64,000 bases of DNA from Stenopsyche tienmushanensis. Taxonomy: Eukaryota; Arthropoda; Insecta; Trichoptera; Stenopsychidae. The position numbers and the translations under genes are program-made. Below, piece by piece: positions 38,065 through 51,510 of this stretch. The notes under the pieces are model-generated. The model saw only the letters and a program-made list of their open reading frames with translations. It was not told where the DNA came from and searched no databases. The stretch is taken from positions 868,001-932,000 of the forward strand of contig WACJ01000102.1 of assembly GCA_008973525.1 (NCBI GenBank), read 5' to 3'. Position 1 is the first letter of the stretch. Each line of letters begins with the position of its first letter.

Positions 38065-39668
38065 TTATTTTACGATTGTTGATGTTCGAGACGGTGTCTT
38101 TTGTATCTTAGTGCGACTAGCTTGCGTGGGTCTCATGAAGCTAGACGGTGGTCGAGGCGGTACCGAGCTCGACCCACTTGAGCTGCTCCTCGATGCTGGA
38201 GGCACCGAGCGGGGCACTCTTTGAGCGACGGAACTTCCGCTGGAACTGCTTCGAGATGCCGCCACTCTTGAAGGTGCAGGAGGTGGCACTCTCGGTCTGG
38301 AAGGAGGAGCTGGAACTCTCCGTACGGTCGATACAGATGTAGATGAATTTAACGAACTGCGCGAACTCCTCAACGATCCCCTACTTCGCAGGCTACCAAC
38401 GCTACTTTGGGAATCAGCTTTCCGTAAACTGATGGCACGCCTCTCCATAGTTTTTCCACCAGTGGTTATTCCTCTTAATGGACGGTTACTATTGACTGAC
38501 CTAATTCTATTTGGTTCCGATGCAGCACTAGAGGTTGCTCTGTTAACTTTCTGGGTTTTTTGACGCGTATCAACGACATCTGTTTCATTGCATCCCGATG
38601 AAGCGCCCTGTGATGCGCTTTCAGAATTTAAGCTTTGAGTTTCTTCAAAACCTTCGTCGTTTAATTCGTGTTCACTTCTGCTCTTAGTGTTTAATTTATG
38701 CTGTGATTCAGCTTCAGATTTATTTCTTACTACAGATTTGAGTAGTCCACTTTGAACTCGAGATATACTTACATTTCTTGAATTTTCAGTCGGAGATTTT
38801 AATTCTCGTATAGCTTTTTGAACGTCTTCTTGATTGATCGACGTTTGATGTCTCAATCGCGATCCCCATTGGGGTTTTTGAATCGGTTTACTAGTCGTAC
38901 ATTCTTCTTTTATTTGAAGTCTTTCTTGCCATTTTTTAAGTCTCGTGTCTTTTTCATCTTCTGGTTTATTCGCTTGAGATGGAAGATTTGGAATGCTATC
39001 GACAGGTTGAGAAGTAGACAGTTCTAATACAGTCGGTCTAATTATTTGAGTTTCAGCTACTGTTTCAGATTGCTTCGTATTTTCAGATCTGGGTGAACTG
39101 TCTTCGCTTTGAGAACTGTAGTCTGTTGGACGTTTATATCTTCTGGTCCTCCGAGCCGCAGAGAACCTATCGAATTGGCCATCGCCCAATGTTTCTATAT
39201 TTTGCAGATCTTCTCCGACACCTTTAACGGTAGTTTCTATAATTTCATTAGATTGCTTATTTGCCAAGGGTTGAAAACGTCTACACGGCTCCCTTATTTC
39301 AGTTGGAGGATTGAAGACTCTTCTGGTTACAGGGGGAGTTTCAATATTATCAGAATCTATTTCGATTTTGTTTTGAATGGGTCGTTCAAACACATTGAAC
39401 TTTTGAACCGGAGCTTTAATTTCATCTCTGGGTTTGGTATTTCTTGGCGTATATTTCTGAGGTATTTCAGATATAAAAGGATTGTTTTGACTATGGTCAT
39501 TGCTGACCAATTTTATTTTATCTTCTTCTTTAATAGCGACTAACTGCGGTTGAGGAGAAGTCGGTTCCAAATTTTGGCGAGATCTTTGTCTGCGTATGCG
39601 TCGAAGATCTTCTGCACTTTCTTCAATTTTCTGCTGTGATGAAACATTTTTATTTTGGGGCTGAACAT
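38065..39668 (-). other. form3: Last exon of the formin: 534-codon Ser/Arg/Pro-rich tail
   Basis: This single exon encodes about a third of the visible protein. Its first part is rich in Gln, Glu, Arg and Thr ([15 protein letters not shown]). The last 130 residues are Ser/Arg/Pro-rich and carry SRSSSSGSS twice, followed by proline patches such as RPPSSF and a basic end ([11 protein letters not shown]). No folded domain is recognisable. Basic Ser/Pro-rich tails often bind cytoskeletal polymers or are phosphoregulated, but nothing here proves it. The stop codon overlaps an AATAAA. Confidence 0.8.
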
Positions 39669-39703
39669 CTGTAATAATTATAAACAAATTTATCATACAA
39701 TTG

Positions 39704-39739
<36 letters not shown>

Positions 39740-42700
39740 ACATAACAGTGATTCGTTACAAACCTTCAATAGCTTCCATCGCACCAACAACATCTTTATC
39801 TAACACAGCAGACGGCTTCCAATCGGTAGTTGCCCGATCTCTTTTTTCTAATTTTGTTTCTTCGGCTTTATTCAATTGAGATTCTGCTAGTTTGCCTTCT
39901 GGTAATGTATCCAATGTACCACTTCTTTCGCTTTCTAGATTTCAAACAATATGCTCTAATTAATAAATATGTACAGTTGTTTATTTAAAGAATATTCATA
40001 AATAGAAGTGTTTTACCGGAATCTTCCAAAGATCGCCTATTCACTTGAAGATGTCGCGCTCTATTGCGTAATTCATCAGCTTGCTGGTCTTGATGGCTTG
40101 CTCGAAACCATGATTCAATTTTTTGTCGCCATTCTCTGTTGAATTAATATGCGTGAATATGATATAAACGGAGTTAATAAATAAATGATAGTGAAATCGT
40201 TTAATTACTTTGGCTTTGGAGCATCTTCTTGCTGTGTTTGGCTTGGTTCGGATGGTAAACGAGGAGAAGCCGGTCTTTCTCGAGTATTACTACTATAAGG
40301 AATATCTAAACGAGCTCTTGTCATTCCACTACGTCGAGGCCATGAACCGTCTGAAATTAACATTGTTTTTATTATTGCAAGTATTTATTAAAATGCATTC
40401 ATTTAAGCTATATAAAAGAAACTAATTTTACCCAAACTGCCCCATGATTTTCTTTCTCGTTGATTGTCATTAGACGCTCTTAAGAATTGAAGCAATCCAT
40501 CCTCATCTTCTTCAGAAGTAAGACGGCCCCTTCTTCTGCGTAAACTGCCAGTCGGAGTAATATCTAAAATATTTACAAACACATTGCATTCTATGGCTCT
40601 AAGCGTTAATAAAATTTCATATACTATTAAGGTTTTGAGTTTTTTAATCTGCTTTAGCCTATTTTTATTGATTATTTAAGTTTGATTTTATAAATCGTGC
40701 ACTCACTTACTTGTTTTGCTCATGGATTATGAAATATGTTATCATTTTATATTATAAAACCAACATATCTAAAATAAAAGTGTAGCACATACGTATACAG
40801 AGATGTTGTTTTTCAGCGAGAGTTTATTTTTAATTACAATGTACAAGTTAATCATTTATACGATTAAACTAATAATTATTTGATTTATTTGTTGGTCAGC
40901 GATGATTCTGTATATGTATGTAAATGCAAATATGTGCTATATTATGAAGTAGAAATATATGATTTCATACGCAGGCTTTTGAAGTATTCTCAATAGTACA
41001 GCATCCAAGATGATTCACCTCAATTGAAGAAACATTTGCACAAGTCGCATGTTAGTAGATCACATATAAAATATTACCTATAATTAGTCAAATTAGTCAA
41101 ACAAGCACATATGATATTAATAAAAATGATAATGCATGAAGTTAATTTTTTGTTAACACATTTATGAAATTACATCGTAAGCACAATATTAAATGCTAGC
41201 ATGTTATGAAGGATTTAATACACATCAGTACGATTAAATGAAAATTTTGACATCGACATTAAGAGACTTTGATAAGAATTTAATATAAAATATCAACAGT
41301 AATTCTTGCATAGATGCTAATATTTTTTTAGTAATTGTACTGTATTATATTTGTAAATTTCTCGATACATGTCCTATTATATTATATTATAGTTGATAGA
41401 AATACTCGTTTGAATAGAGTAAAATTCATGCATATTTTGTATAAAGACATTGGCTTATATCATGAAGGAATAGATACATTCAAATCAAGCTCAATAGAAA
41501 TATAAGCTGAGATGCACACGGTGCAAATAAATATATTGGTTAAACGACAATACAAAACAATATAAAATGCATTATAAATTAGTTATTTGTTAAATTAATA
41601 TTCAAACCACTTTTTAATTTATTAAAAGCTTTTCAATTAAAATATTTTGCTGGATAACATGCCAAATTTATGTTAAACATGTGCCGACTCAAAATGCATT
41701 TAAATACCTGGCGAAGCATCTACCGGAACATTTATCTGATTGTCATGATGAAATCTGCCGGATGACCTTCTGCCTTGAGGGAATCCCGCTCTGATATCTA
41801 ATAAGAGTGAATCCACAAGCCCACTTTCAGTATCAGAACATGGCGTTCCAGCGTTACTTCCTATAAATACACATGGAAATTACATGTATATTTTTTTAAT
41901 TAATTTACATATTTAATGCACGGTTTATATATTTTTGAATTTATTGTAATTCAAAAGATGTTGGAAAATTGCATAGCATTGCCAAATTATGTATTTTGGT
42001 GTTTTATACCTTGACGACGTCGCAATTGGTCTTCGCGTTGAGCTCTACGAGCGGCAGCCTGTTGTTCTTGTAAGCGACGACGTAAATTTTCACCGGCTGC
42101 TTGTCGGAATCTCATGCAGAAACCCAGCAGAACCTATGATCAGAGAATAAATTCTGTATTTGATTACGTTAAAATAAATTCATGTTTTTGGATTGAATTT
42201 TAAATTCAGGCTAGTTGTGGATATCAGATGCTGTCTATATCGCTTTATATTTAATAGATAAATCTTCTCAATCGATTAATAGCATTGGAGATGTTATAAA
42301 TATTTGAATATAATCAAAACCTTAAAGCTTTCTTCTAATTTAAACGAGGAAGGATCTTCACAGAAGAATTCCGCTAACGATTTGCGCGTAGTCTCGACTT
42401 CTTCCATGTCCTTTTTCAATGCGGAGACTTCTTTAGCGGCCATCTGTACAAATAAGCACGATTTGAGTATATATTGATGATAATTAGACTCGAGCATAAG
42501 CATTTCATACCTGTAAAAATTGATCCATTTGCGTTTTGATGTCGTCATCGGTGCAGGGCATTTCAATTTGTTTTTTTATTTTTGAGATTCTCGTATCCAG
42601 CGTGTTTATTTCGTTGTTGATCTGCTCCACTGTCGTCTTCGAAGCATCCTCCAAGACCCTCAGATCGTCGGCGAAATGAACAAGCTCTTTGTTTTTCTTC

Positions 42701-45700
42701 TCCGCTTGCTAAAATGACATTTTTATTTTAAGATCAATTTTGCACCCATTTCTACAAAGTTTATGTACATATCGGCATTAAATTAAAATCTACAAAGCTG
42801 AATTTTTATCTACAAGTAGTTTATGTTAATTACTGTTAAATAAATGTCATCTACTTTCGATACAAGATAGCCAGGGTTTCGATAAATGTGGTTATAGTTC
42901 GGGAACTTACAGTTGCAACATAATGCATCAAATTCATCCCTGGTTTGTTGGCTCGAATGTCTGCGAGTTTCTGCAGAGAAGAAAGCTTGACTCCGGCTGC
43001 GCAGCCGGCATAGCCACCAGCGTTCAAGAAGTTTCCGGCGATCAACGCTATATATAACACTTCCTGAAATTAAAATCGAAATTTATCTAGGGCACTAACG
43101 AATTCGAAGAAACGCCGAAGAGTCAGACTCACTTGAAGTGCTTGGCTCGATTGAAGATCGTCACCCGCCACTAAAATTGCATTGATTGAGCTTTCCAAAT
43201 ATCTGGCAGTCGCTCCGAACTCCTCTTTTAATAGCATCGCCTCGATTCTCAATTTGTAGCTGTTGATTGAAGTGTAAATTATGAGATATTTTAGAGATCA
43301 TTATGAATTTAAAAAATGTATTTTTTATTAAAAAATATTTACTTGGGCAGTTGAACGAGTTGCATCAAAAATTTTTCAGCATTTCCCAATTTCGAAGAAT
43401 CACCGTTGAAGGCTTTCAGGACGTCCAGTTCATCCAGCTCGGGAAGCAAACGCAACAGTCCTCTTAGCCTTTCAGCGCCGACTGCTCCTTCTGCGCCCGC
43501 TCGCAGCATCCCGATGATCTCTTCGTTTGAGCTGAAAACACAAGTCAATCGTAATCTTCCCTGCATTCACTTACGCTATGAAAATAAGAAATCAAACGAC
43601 GGTGCTAACCTTCTGAATTGTTTTAAAAATATATTGACATTTAGACTCCTCTTTCCGTCCAGGAGTGTAATTTCATTGGTTTCTTTTCTAGAGCGTTTCT
43701 CTCGGCTATCGGCGTTGACTCTTCCCAAGCGCGGTGAAGATCCTGCCGATCCAGGAGGCGCCTGCTGACAGAACAGACCTTCCATTTCCTCCCAATCCAT
43801 TCCGACCGCTGATGGATGCTTGTTTTTGGATGCAACCAGCGACCATATGTTATTTTTGCCGACGACCTGAAGAATGCACAATTAGATATAAACAGTTGTC
43901 GTGTCATACATATTTCATAGTTTGTGGAGAATCGTTAAATATGAATCAGTCAGGGTTCTTTAACCTGAAAATTTTCCGCGAAAAAATACCATTCAACTGT
44001 AAAATGATCTTCAAAGAAATAATGTTGCATCTATGTATGTGCGTAAGCAAGCATATTTTATTATATATTACACAAAAACAGTTTGATATTTTGGGCTAAC
44101 AATTTGCACTGTGTGAAAAGTAGAGAAAAAGAAGACAGGGTGTAAGCATTTACAGAATGGAAGAAAGCGAATACATCGCCAAAAAAGTTCGCTTCAAATC
44201 TACAGAAGGTGTGGCTACCTTTTCTACGTAATTCTTCCACTTCTTTCTTCTTCGTTATCTTATTCTACGTTTTACAATGTTATGTCAATTTTTTAAACTA
44301 TTTGTGAATATTAAAAACGAACCTTGTTGTTAGGAATTTTGTTCCAATTGACGGTTTTCATTTTGGTCTTTGGCACGGGGGTCTCCTGCTGGGGTAATAG
44401 TGGGCCAGATGGCTCAATTATTTCCGGAGGCTTAGGCACGTTAGAAGGCGGCGGAGGAGGTCCCGATGGAGCCGGAGGAGGAGGAGGCGGTGGTCCACAC
44501 GGGGCCGGAGGCGGAGGCGGCGGCGGAGGTGAAAGAGCCCTGGTAGCTTGCAATGAAGATTTGCGATTTGGACTGTTAGAATCACCTCGATGTTGACAAA
44601 TGCAGCCCAATTTTCCCTATTGAATTAAATAAAATAGTTAAACATAATCAAAATAAATCAAAATGAATCATTTTGATAAATTAATACTTGTGTCGGAGTT
44701 CTCAAAAGTCTGGCGGCTTCATCCGGATTATCGACGAGGGTCGCTCTGTGGACGAGGGTTTCTGCAGCGTCCCAAGCTAGCGCCCCGAGCGATTCGGCAG
44801 GATCGGCTCTCAGCAAATGTTGTAGAAGACTGAGGAACGTCGCCTCCTGTGGAGTGTCTGCGACTCTTCTCAGGAGTGCATAGAACACATCCAGATGAGA
44901 GTTGAGGTTAATGCCTTCAGGTCCTCGAGCTTCATCGCTATCGCGTTGTTCAGCAAACACGTCCAACTGGACGGCGAGATCTCCTCCTCCTCCACAACTC
45001 TGTCTGCAGTGAATAAATGGGCAGATGAGCAACGAATAAGCCATATGTAAATTTAAAAGCACGAAGATATAATAAAATTTAAATTTACCTCAATTTACTT
45101 AAAATTGGTAGAACATTTAGACCTGCAACATAAGAAAAACATAGCGTTCATTTAAAATAACAATCGTGATTGGGTGCAGCATTCTTATATTTTCATAAGA
45201 TATTATTTCAGGCTTTACTAAACCTTGTATTATCATTTTAAAAAGGCATAGATTTATCAATTTTCGATATCCTAATTTGTGTTTGATAAGCTTATTGCAT
45301 ATCTTATATATTTTTACAGCGCCTTAAATTTATGACCTGAGCATGTCTTAGCATTCTCGTAGACATTCGCTGCTCTGAATCATTAACAGATTTCGCTACT
45401 ACTTTTGTATCATATTAAACAGTGGATGAAGTAAATTTGAAACTATGTTGATATTGGAAATTTTGCTTCGGATTTCATTTAATTTTGGAATAAAATGCTT
45501 TGAAATTGTCAAGTAATATTTGATCTAGCGGATCCTCTATAGCCCACAATTTTGAAAATAATGATTTTATTAAATTATCGATAGATCAATCATCGAAAGC
45601 ATGATTGTAAAATGCATACCAATGAATTCATTTCTGATCCGAATCCTGTCTGGAAGCCTCGGCGCTGATATTATCAAACAATTGATGAAGGCAACGAGAG

Positions 45701-46051
45701 CTGTTTGATACTCCGGTTGAGAAGCTTTCTCCAGTTCGGTTACGATCACGCTAAAACGATATCTGTCTCCTTTCTGGTTCTGAAAATACATTGAGAAAAT
45801 AGAATAACGTCAAATTCTGTAGATAAAACAAGATTTGTAAGTATGTCAGAGACGAATACCTGGTAATGAGCCAAAGTGTCGAGGGCTCTTCCGTAGCCGG
45901 CAGAGCTGTAGACGCAAAGAGCAGAAAGAAGTTCTACCACCTGACGCTTGACAGGAACGCCAGTGCTCCCGAGGGCCGCTGCCAACTTCCCCATATACTC
46001 CTTGTTCTCCACGATGTACTCGAGGCCCACACGACTCTCCATATTGGATTC
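38065..46051 (-). CDS. form3: Formin 3 / INF2-class formin, 3' part (18 exons, 1495 aa visible; 5' exons missing)
   Basis: Exons on the minus strand, 5' to 3': 46051-45860, 45779-45620, 45122-45089, 45003-44688, 44616-44323, 43866-43610, 43531-43343, 43259-43133, 43063-42911, 42708-42511, 42443-42321, 42133-42010, 41860-41708, 40563-40432, 40350-40209, 40135-40017, 39934-39764 and 39668-38065 (TAA). All junctions are GT/AG and all phases agree. Visible residues 1-234 are the FH3/DID armadillo region ([22 protein letters not shown]). About 262-305 is the FH1 poly-Pro tract (two runs of Pro with Ala/Cys/Ser/Gly breaks). About 320-720 is the FH2 domain ([54 protein letters not shown]). The next exon holds [11 protein letters not shown], which resembles the INF2 C-terminal WH2/DAD. 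Formins nucleate and elongate actin filaments; the INF2 class also severs them. A tail of about 700 residues follows. The first exon opens in phase 0 inside the DID, so upstream exons must exist, but none was found. Confidence 0.92.
39709..39736. repeat. (ta)n microsatellite in a formin intron
   Basis: About 13 uninterrupted AT units, 40 bases from the acceptor of the last formin exon. Confidence 0.9.
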
Positions 46052-46779
46052 CTTTAGAAAAATAATCAAAATATTTATACAAAATAAAATTATTAACAAT
46101 AACATTTCTATGAAGCAGAAAGTAATATCAATAATTATAGCCATTATAATTTTACTGACTTCCTCCAGATTTTTGGCATTTTTTATCCCCGAGGGTCTCT
46201 ACTTTCAGAACGTCTTTTAACACTCTTATTTTAAAGAAGACCCCCACTTTATCAAAGTCAAATAATCTTTTCTTTTGGTTTTATAACAGAATTGCCTAGT
46301 TTTCATCATTGAATCTAAATAATTTCTCGTTATAAGATATTTTACCTTATGTAGAACTCATAGTTGGACAATTCGTGTAATAGGAATAACGTCTAGGACA
46401 GAACAAGGACCGATGGCGATACCCTAATTTATTTACGGCAATCATGTTGCTTTGTAAATCGTTTTGATTTTATTTAAAGAGATGAAAAGATGATCTGCCT
46501 TCAATATCGAGCGCACGATAAGGTGAGTGTATGATACACAAAATATCGAATTTTCACTAAAAAGATTTTTTATTATTTCTATTTCTATAGCTTAAACGAA
46601 CAGTCTATGAATCTTCTCAAGTCGATATAAATAATTCTGTCTAATGAATCATTTATAATTATTTGGCGATGAAGCGTTGGGATAGTGGGTTAGTTTCTGT
46701 ATTATTTATGAAGTTTTTGGTCTAAAATCGGGCGGCAAAAAAGTATTTCCGAATAGAAATTTTACGGTATTTTGAATAG

Positions 46780-46855
46780 GGTTTTTTTCACTATTTTGTT
46801 CTTCATTTGGGGTCATTTCGTCCAAAAAAATCCTACGAACTTATTGAGTGATGTG
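46780..46855. repeat. Half copy of the short hairpin MITE
   Basis: It shares ttcatttggggtcatttcgt and the end acttattgagtgatg with the element at 23811-23925. Its opposite arm is missing. Confidence 0.55.
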
Positions 46856-47119
46856 ATATGTTATTTTTTTTATTTAAGCTGCAATGCGAACGATGCTTCT
46901 AAAAATTGATCATCAACATTTTACAAATGTGGGTTACGTCAATAAAGATTTTCAAGATGTTTTTGGGCCAAGACGATTCCCAAAATTTGATAATGATCTA
47001 CTGGAAACGCTGATTGAAACAGATCTTCACCAAATCATTGATAAATTATCATAGGGACTCTTATATCTAGAATGATAGTGTAGATGTATTTAAAAAATAT
47101 TAGTAGAGTGTACATAGTT

Positions 47120-47330
47120 GCACATGAAGTTGCGGAATTTCAGTTAGTCAAAGATCGACCGTGATTGAAATAAGTTTTGTGCAATGTTTCTGTACGTTGT
47201 TGCTATTTCTATTATCTTTTTATTAGCTTTCAATAGGCTGGCATTTAAAAAAGCATTTTTTGTAAGAATTAAAATTTAGACACAACGCAGCGAAAGTAAA
47301 CAGAATCAATCAAAGTGATTTGTAAGAAAA
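47120..47330. repeat. Repeat shared with 61670-61930
   Basis: Both places hold tcagttagtcaaagatcgac and, further on, gacacaacgcagcgaaa, with similar sequence between. The second copy follows a mariner C-terminal fragment, so this is probably the 3' region of that mariner family. Confidence 0.6.
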
Positions 47331-47494
47331 TAATTTAAAAATGGTAAATTCCGAAGGTTGGTGTGTAACGTCTTAATATGACCAGTTAATAAAGATCAGC
47401 AGGAGAATCTTTTTTGTTTTTGTGACTAATTTGTGAAAATGTATTGCGAAAATAATCAACGCCAATTCCAACTCCTGAATCAGGATCGACGCTT

Positions 47495-47640
47495 CGAAAG
47501 GTCATCGTCTGTATCTGGTGGAATATTTACGGAATAATTCACGTTGAGTTAAGACAGCACGATAAAATAGCAGAGATTTATTATCAACAATTGTTCAGTT
47601 TGAGCCAGAAGCTGATGGAATAACGCCCAAGTTTAATTAA
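47495..47640 (+). mobile_element. mariner transposase middle fragment
   Basis: The plus strand reads TLRKVIVCIWWNIYGIIHVE and LRQHDKIAEIYYQQLFSL, matching the mariner core around the WW(D)..G(V/I)I(H/Y) strand that carries the first half of the catalytic region; the usual Asp after WW is Asn here. No flanking ends were assigned. It is a dead fragment. Confidence 0.7.
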
Positions 47641-48329
47641 ATGGAAGGCGGCATTTCTTTACATGCTGAAAAAAATCGCTATGGCAAAATTATGCCATTA
47701 TCGGTGTTGTTTTAAAATTTTACAGCGCGCTTTGAACTCGTTTTTTTTTCAAGGAATCGATGGAAATAGCGACTCAAATGCATTTCGCGGACAAACGTAA
47801 TTAATTCCTTAAGAGGCGCATGCTGCTGCTGCGGACGAGATTTATTTTTAGACTCGAATAGCCTTTTAAGAGTGCATTTAGACTGCATTTGTGGCTAATT
47901 TTGTAGGACGCATTGAGTCTAATAGTTGCGCGAATGCAACGATGCAAGATGGCATTTTTTAATCATTGAGTTGTTACATTGTAAATGTTTCAATACAACT
48001 CGGGGTTTCATATAGCCATCATCATTATGATCGATGGACGACATTGATTTGGGATTAAAATTGAATGTACGTTGAAAATGTCCTTGGGAGAGATCTTTTG
48101 CGAAATGACCCAAGAAATGATATGGCTTACATAATATAGTTTCAATGGATAAGATCAGCTTTTGTTCCACAATGAACTCCACCAGATTGACGATGATGAT
48201 GATAATAATTACCGATCGACTGCTAATTCTCACGAGACTAATCGCCGAGAGGCTTCTACTTAAAATTGCAAACACGTCGCTCTTAAGCTGCACCGTGTTG
48301 CATTCGCGTTCTTGGGAATGCAAGGACTA

Positions 48330-49045
48330 TTTCCGACAGCTTGGATGGTTTAAACGCGGATTGTCTATTTGTCTTACCTAAATGTTTATTCCAAGAGAAG
48401 TGGACCGAGCAAATTCGGGAAGTCAACTGAAGCACCTTTGTACTTTGTACACTTTGAGACACCCGTCAATCGTTAATCGATATAATGAATAATACATCGA
48501 ATGCGTCACTTTAAATGGCAAATTATGCATAGAATCGATTCAGCCATTTCCATGTTCAGAATCGATCAGCAGCATGTCCTATTCAATGAAATATCTGGAG
48601 TAGCCATCTTCGAACGATGAGAAGTTATGTTAATTCATATAGAAAAAATGACCATTGATTATTCAACATCTGCACAGTATTTTTACTCTCAGCAAATGTA
48701 CGTCATAATTGAAATAATTTTCTTGGATTTCGACGATGACCCTGGTGAATTAAGATGCAAGACGATGAAAAATATGATGACACTTCTAATATTTAACGAG
48801 AAAACCTTTATTAAGCGGCGGTCTCCATAACGATTGTCATTATTAAATTCTGACATTATTTCAAATGATTTGCATTTTATTAATCTAATCTTAATGTTCA
48901 ATCAAGTCGTCTTTGTTCTTGATGATGTTGATGTGCATATTCACATAAGAATATATTCCAAATGGATCATGCGATTTAAGCCTACTAAATATAAAAGCCA
49001 ACATTAAGTCAAAATGAATAATTCCGTAATGAAAATAATATGTAT
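48330..49045. other. No gene seen
   Basis: Only short frames; several gatgatgat runs (48190, 49690, 52195, 54840) in this part of the window resemble LINE 3' tails but are not specific. Confidence 0.4.
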
Positions 49046-49465
49046 CTGAAAGCCGTAACGAGGATAAAAAGCGCCTGTGGCAAGTATCTAATCCTCTGAG
49101 GGAGCTTTCGTAATTGTACAGATCTTAGAAAATGCCGCAAAAAGTCAGTAAAAGAGGACGGAGTGGCCACAAGGTCTGTGTGTCCAACCGGTCCGCTTAT
49201 CGGACCGCTGATATGATTAATAAGCGCCTCACGACGCCATACCTGAACATGTCTACAGAGCGATTATGAACTCTTATTACAAAACGAAGTTGTCCGAAGA
49301 AGACTGATTGGGTACGTTGTTTAAATTTTACAATCGATCGAAAATATTGTTGTCTTTATGGGCCTATGTCGGCTGGATCGGCCCAATATTTGAGCGATAA
49401 CGAAGAAAATAGATATTAGACAACTTAGTATATATTATAAAAACGAACAGAGTCAATCAGTGTAT
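49046..49465 (-). mobile_element. hAT-type MITE, truncated copy
   Basis: The left end is present (agccgtaacgaggataaaaa) and the interior runs as in the full copies (gaggacggagtggccacaag, ggaccgctgatatgat), but it stops near gtcaatcagtg. The right 80-100 bases and the other terminal repeat are missing. Confidence 0.75.
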
Positions 49466-51199
49466 TTATTTTTAATGTCCCGAGCAGATCCTTGTTTTCT
49501 CATAGACTATAAGAACAAGACACGTATAAGAATGGGATAGAAAATTTGCAAGAGAGGTGGGAGTCAGTTGTTAATAATAATGTGATAAATAAAATTTGAT
49601 CAAGCAAACACAAAAAAATAATTGGGGTACAATAATTAAAATGAATGGAAAGACTCAGAGGAGATTTTGTCCTGCAGCAGATTATCGAGCTAATAATGAT
49701 GATGATAGTGACGTGGTCGTTACCTGAATTAGTCGTATTTCATATATATTGTACTTAGATTGTTGCTTAATAAGATGTGTCATTCAGATTTAAGAATTTA
49801 CGTCGGTATCTAATGGATTAGTTATGAGCATCGGAGGGTTTAACTTATGCAGGAGCGCAATATGTTGAGGCAAAACATAGCATTTGAAAAAAAAAATGGT
49901 TATAAATTGAATGCATTTTTTGCATATAATTTCCCACGCATCCATTATTCATGGTATTATATGTAGAAAGCGCCAGTCTTCCTGATCGGACAGTTTATAA
50001 AGTATCATTAATTGCGACCTTACTTCTATATATAGTGAAACTGTTCTTAATTGAGTTGTCTTTCAATTTATGATGATGTTTTTGCAGCATTTATTGGCGA
50101 CAGAGCGGCAATCCTGTAGTCTGGGCTTAGTGTTGATTCTGAATTATGTTTCCTGGAATTAATTTCGATCCTTCATCACACTGACAAAGGAGGGCTGAAT
50201 TAAACGAACGTCATGTGAATTCAATTAGGTACAAATATAGACTTGTTTACTTGAATGCTGGAAATATATAATAATGGAAATAGTTCTGGTGAATCATCAA
50301 CCCTACTATCGAAGATTGTGAGGAAGTCAATAAGCAAACCCAAAGAATATATCGTCAATCGATTGATTGCGTATCGGGATGGAATTGTTCATGGACGCCG
50401 AGTAGATTAGTAAAATGAGGCCTTTGAAGATAGAAGCACGGGTGTACGGAAGATGAGACGATTTGGTGGCTTCGGTCGATTGCGGTCGGCACCCGTGGGC
50501 GGTCAAATCTTGTGCGATTGTTGCAAACGCGTTTGAAGTTGCGTACCTGAGAGCTGAGGCCTGTTGCGATATCCGCCCCCGTAGTTCTTGCGTAACACCC
50601 TACAGTGTGGCCCATACCTAAACCTGCCTATATTGCGTAGGAGGAACTGCTTCCGCGCCAAGAACCAACTCTTCGTTTACTAAAACCTCGTGAAAATCAG
50701 CTCAACTAAAAAAAAAACATCTTCTTCGACAGAAATTCTTCGAAACGAACCTTCTCAAGGGCGAAGCGTGCGAAGCCATTGCGAAAGAGACCGAACAAAG
50801 AATTTACTCACCGTTACTGAATGAACACAAAAATTTGAAATATTGACCAAAATTATAACTCATAACGAAACTAGAACAGTTTTAACATCAATTTGATTAA
50901 AATTTATGTACGAAAAATTATTTCATCTAAAATTTATAGACAGCGAAAAGGCCTTCAATACAATCACGCATCTAAGTCTTGCTAAATGAATGCTCCGTAT
51001 ACAAAATTTTTATAGTCGATTTTTTGCTTCAGCGACCAATATCTTTAAATTTACAAAAATCAAAAACATGAACGATAACAATACTAAAGAGGTTGTTAAC
51101 CGATCAATCAACGATTTCTGCGAAGACATAGAAATTTTATATTTCATTCATAAATATAGCGAATTTCTCAATCCGACAAATTATGGTATTCTTCTTCTT
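49466..51199. other. Mostly unrecognised; possible reverse-transcriptase scrap
   Basis: At about 50936-50985 the plus strand reads KFIDSEKAFNTITHLSLAK, which resembles the LINE RT motif with the first catalytic Asp (DFEKAFDSI). A GC-richer stretch at 50450-50650 has open frames but no known motif. Confidence 0.35.
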
Positions 51200-51510
51200 C
51201 TAATATATAAAAATGAATTGGGTTTGTTCGTTCGAAATGCGCTGCCATACCGTTCATAGAATTTCGATAAAACTTTGTCCACTTATTGTTAAAGATTTCG
51301 CGAGTAATATAGGCATAGTTTGATATATAAAAAATAATGCTTGTTTGTCCGTATTTAATGCGCTACCATACCGTTCATTCGATTACGATAAAACTTTTCC
51401 AACTTATTGTTTGCACTTTTTCAAATAATATAAGCATAGTAAAAATAACTTACAGTAGATTTTATATATAAAAATCAATGTTTGTGTGTTTGTTCATATT
51501 TATAATAAAA
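51200..51510. repeat. Degenerate tandem repeat
   Basis: About 130-150-base units each start near tatataaaaat and contain variants of gtttgttcgt, gcgctaccataccgttcat, cgataaaactttt and cttattgtt. Two nearly full units and part of a third are visible. The origin is unknown; similar arrays in other insects lie in nonautonomous transposons. Confidence 0.6.

Noticed and set aside
38148..39543. Plus-strand open frames across the last formin exon
   Set aside because: They are antisense shadows of the 534-codon exon; the minus reading has phase-matched splice partners and formin context.
44324..44596. Plus-strand Gly-rich frame
   Set aside because: It is the complement of the poly-Pro FH1 exon.
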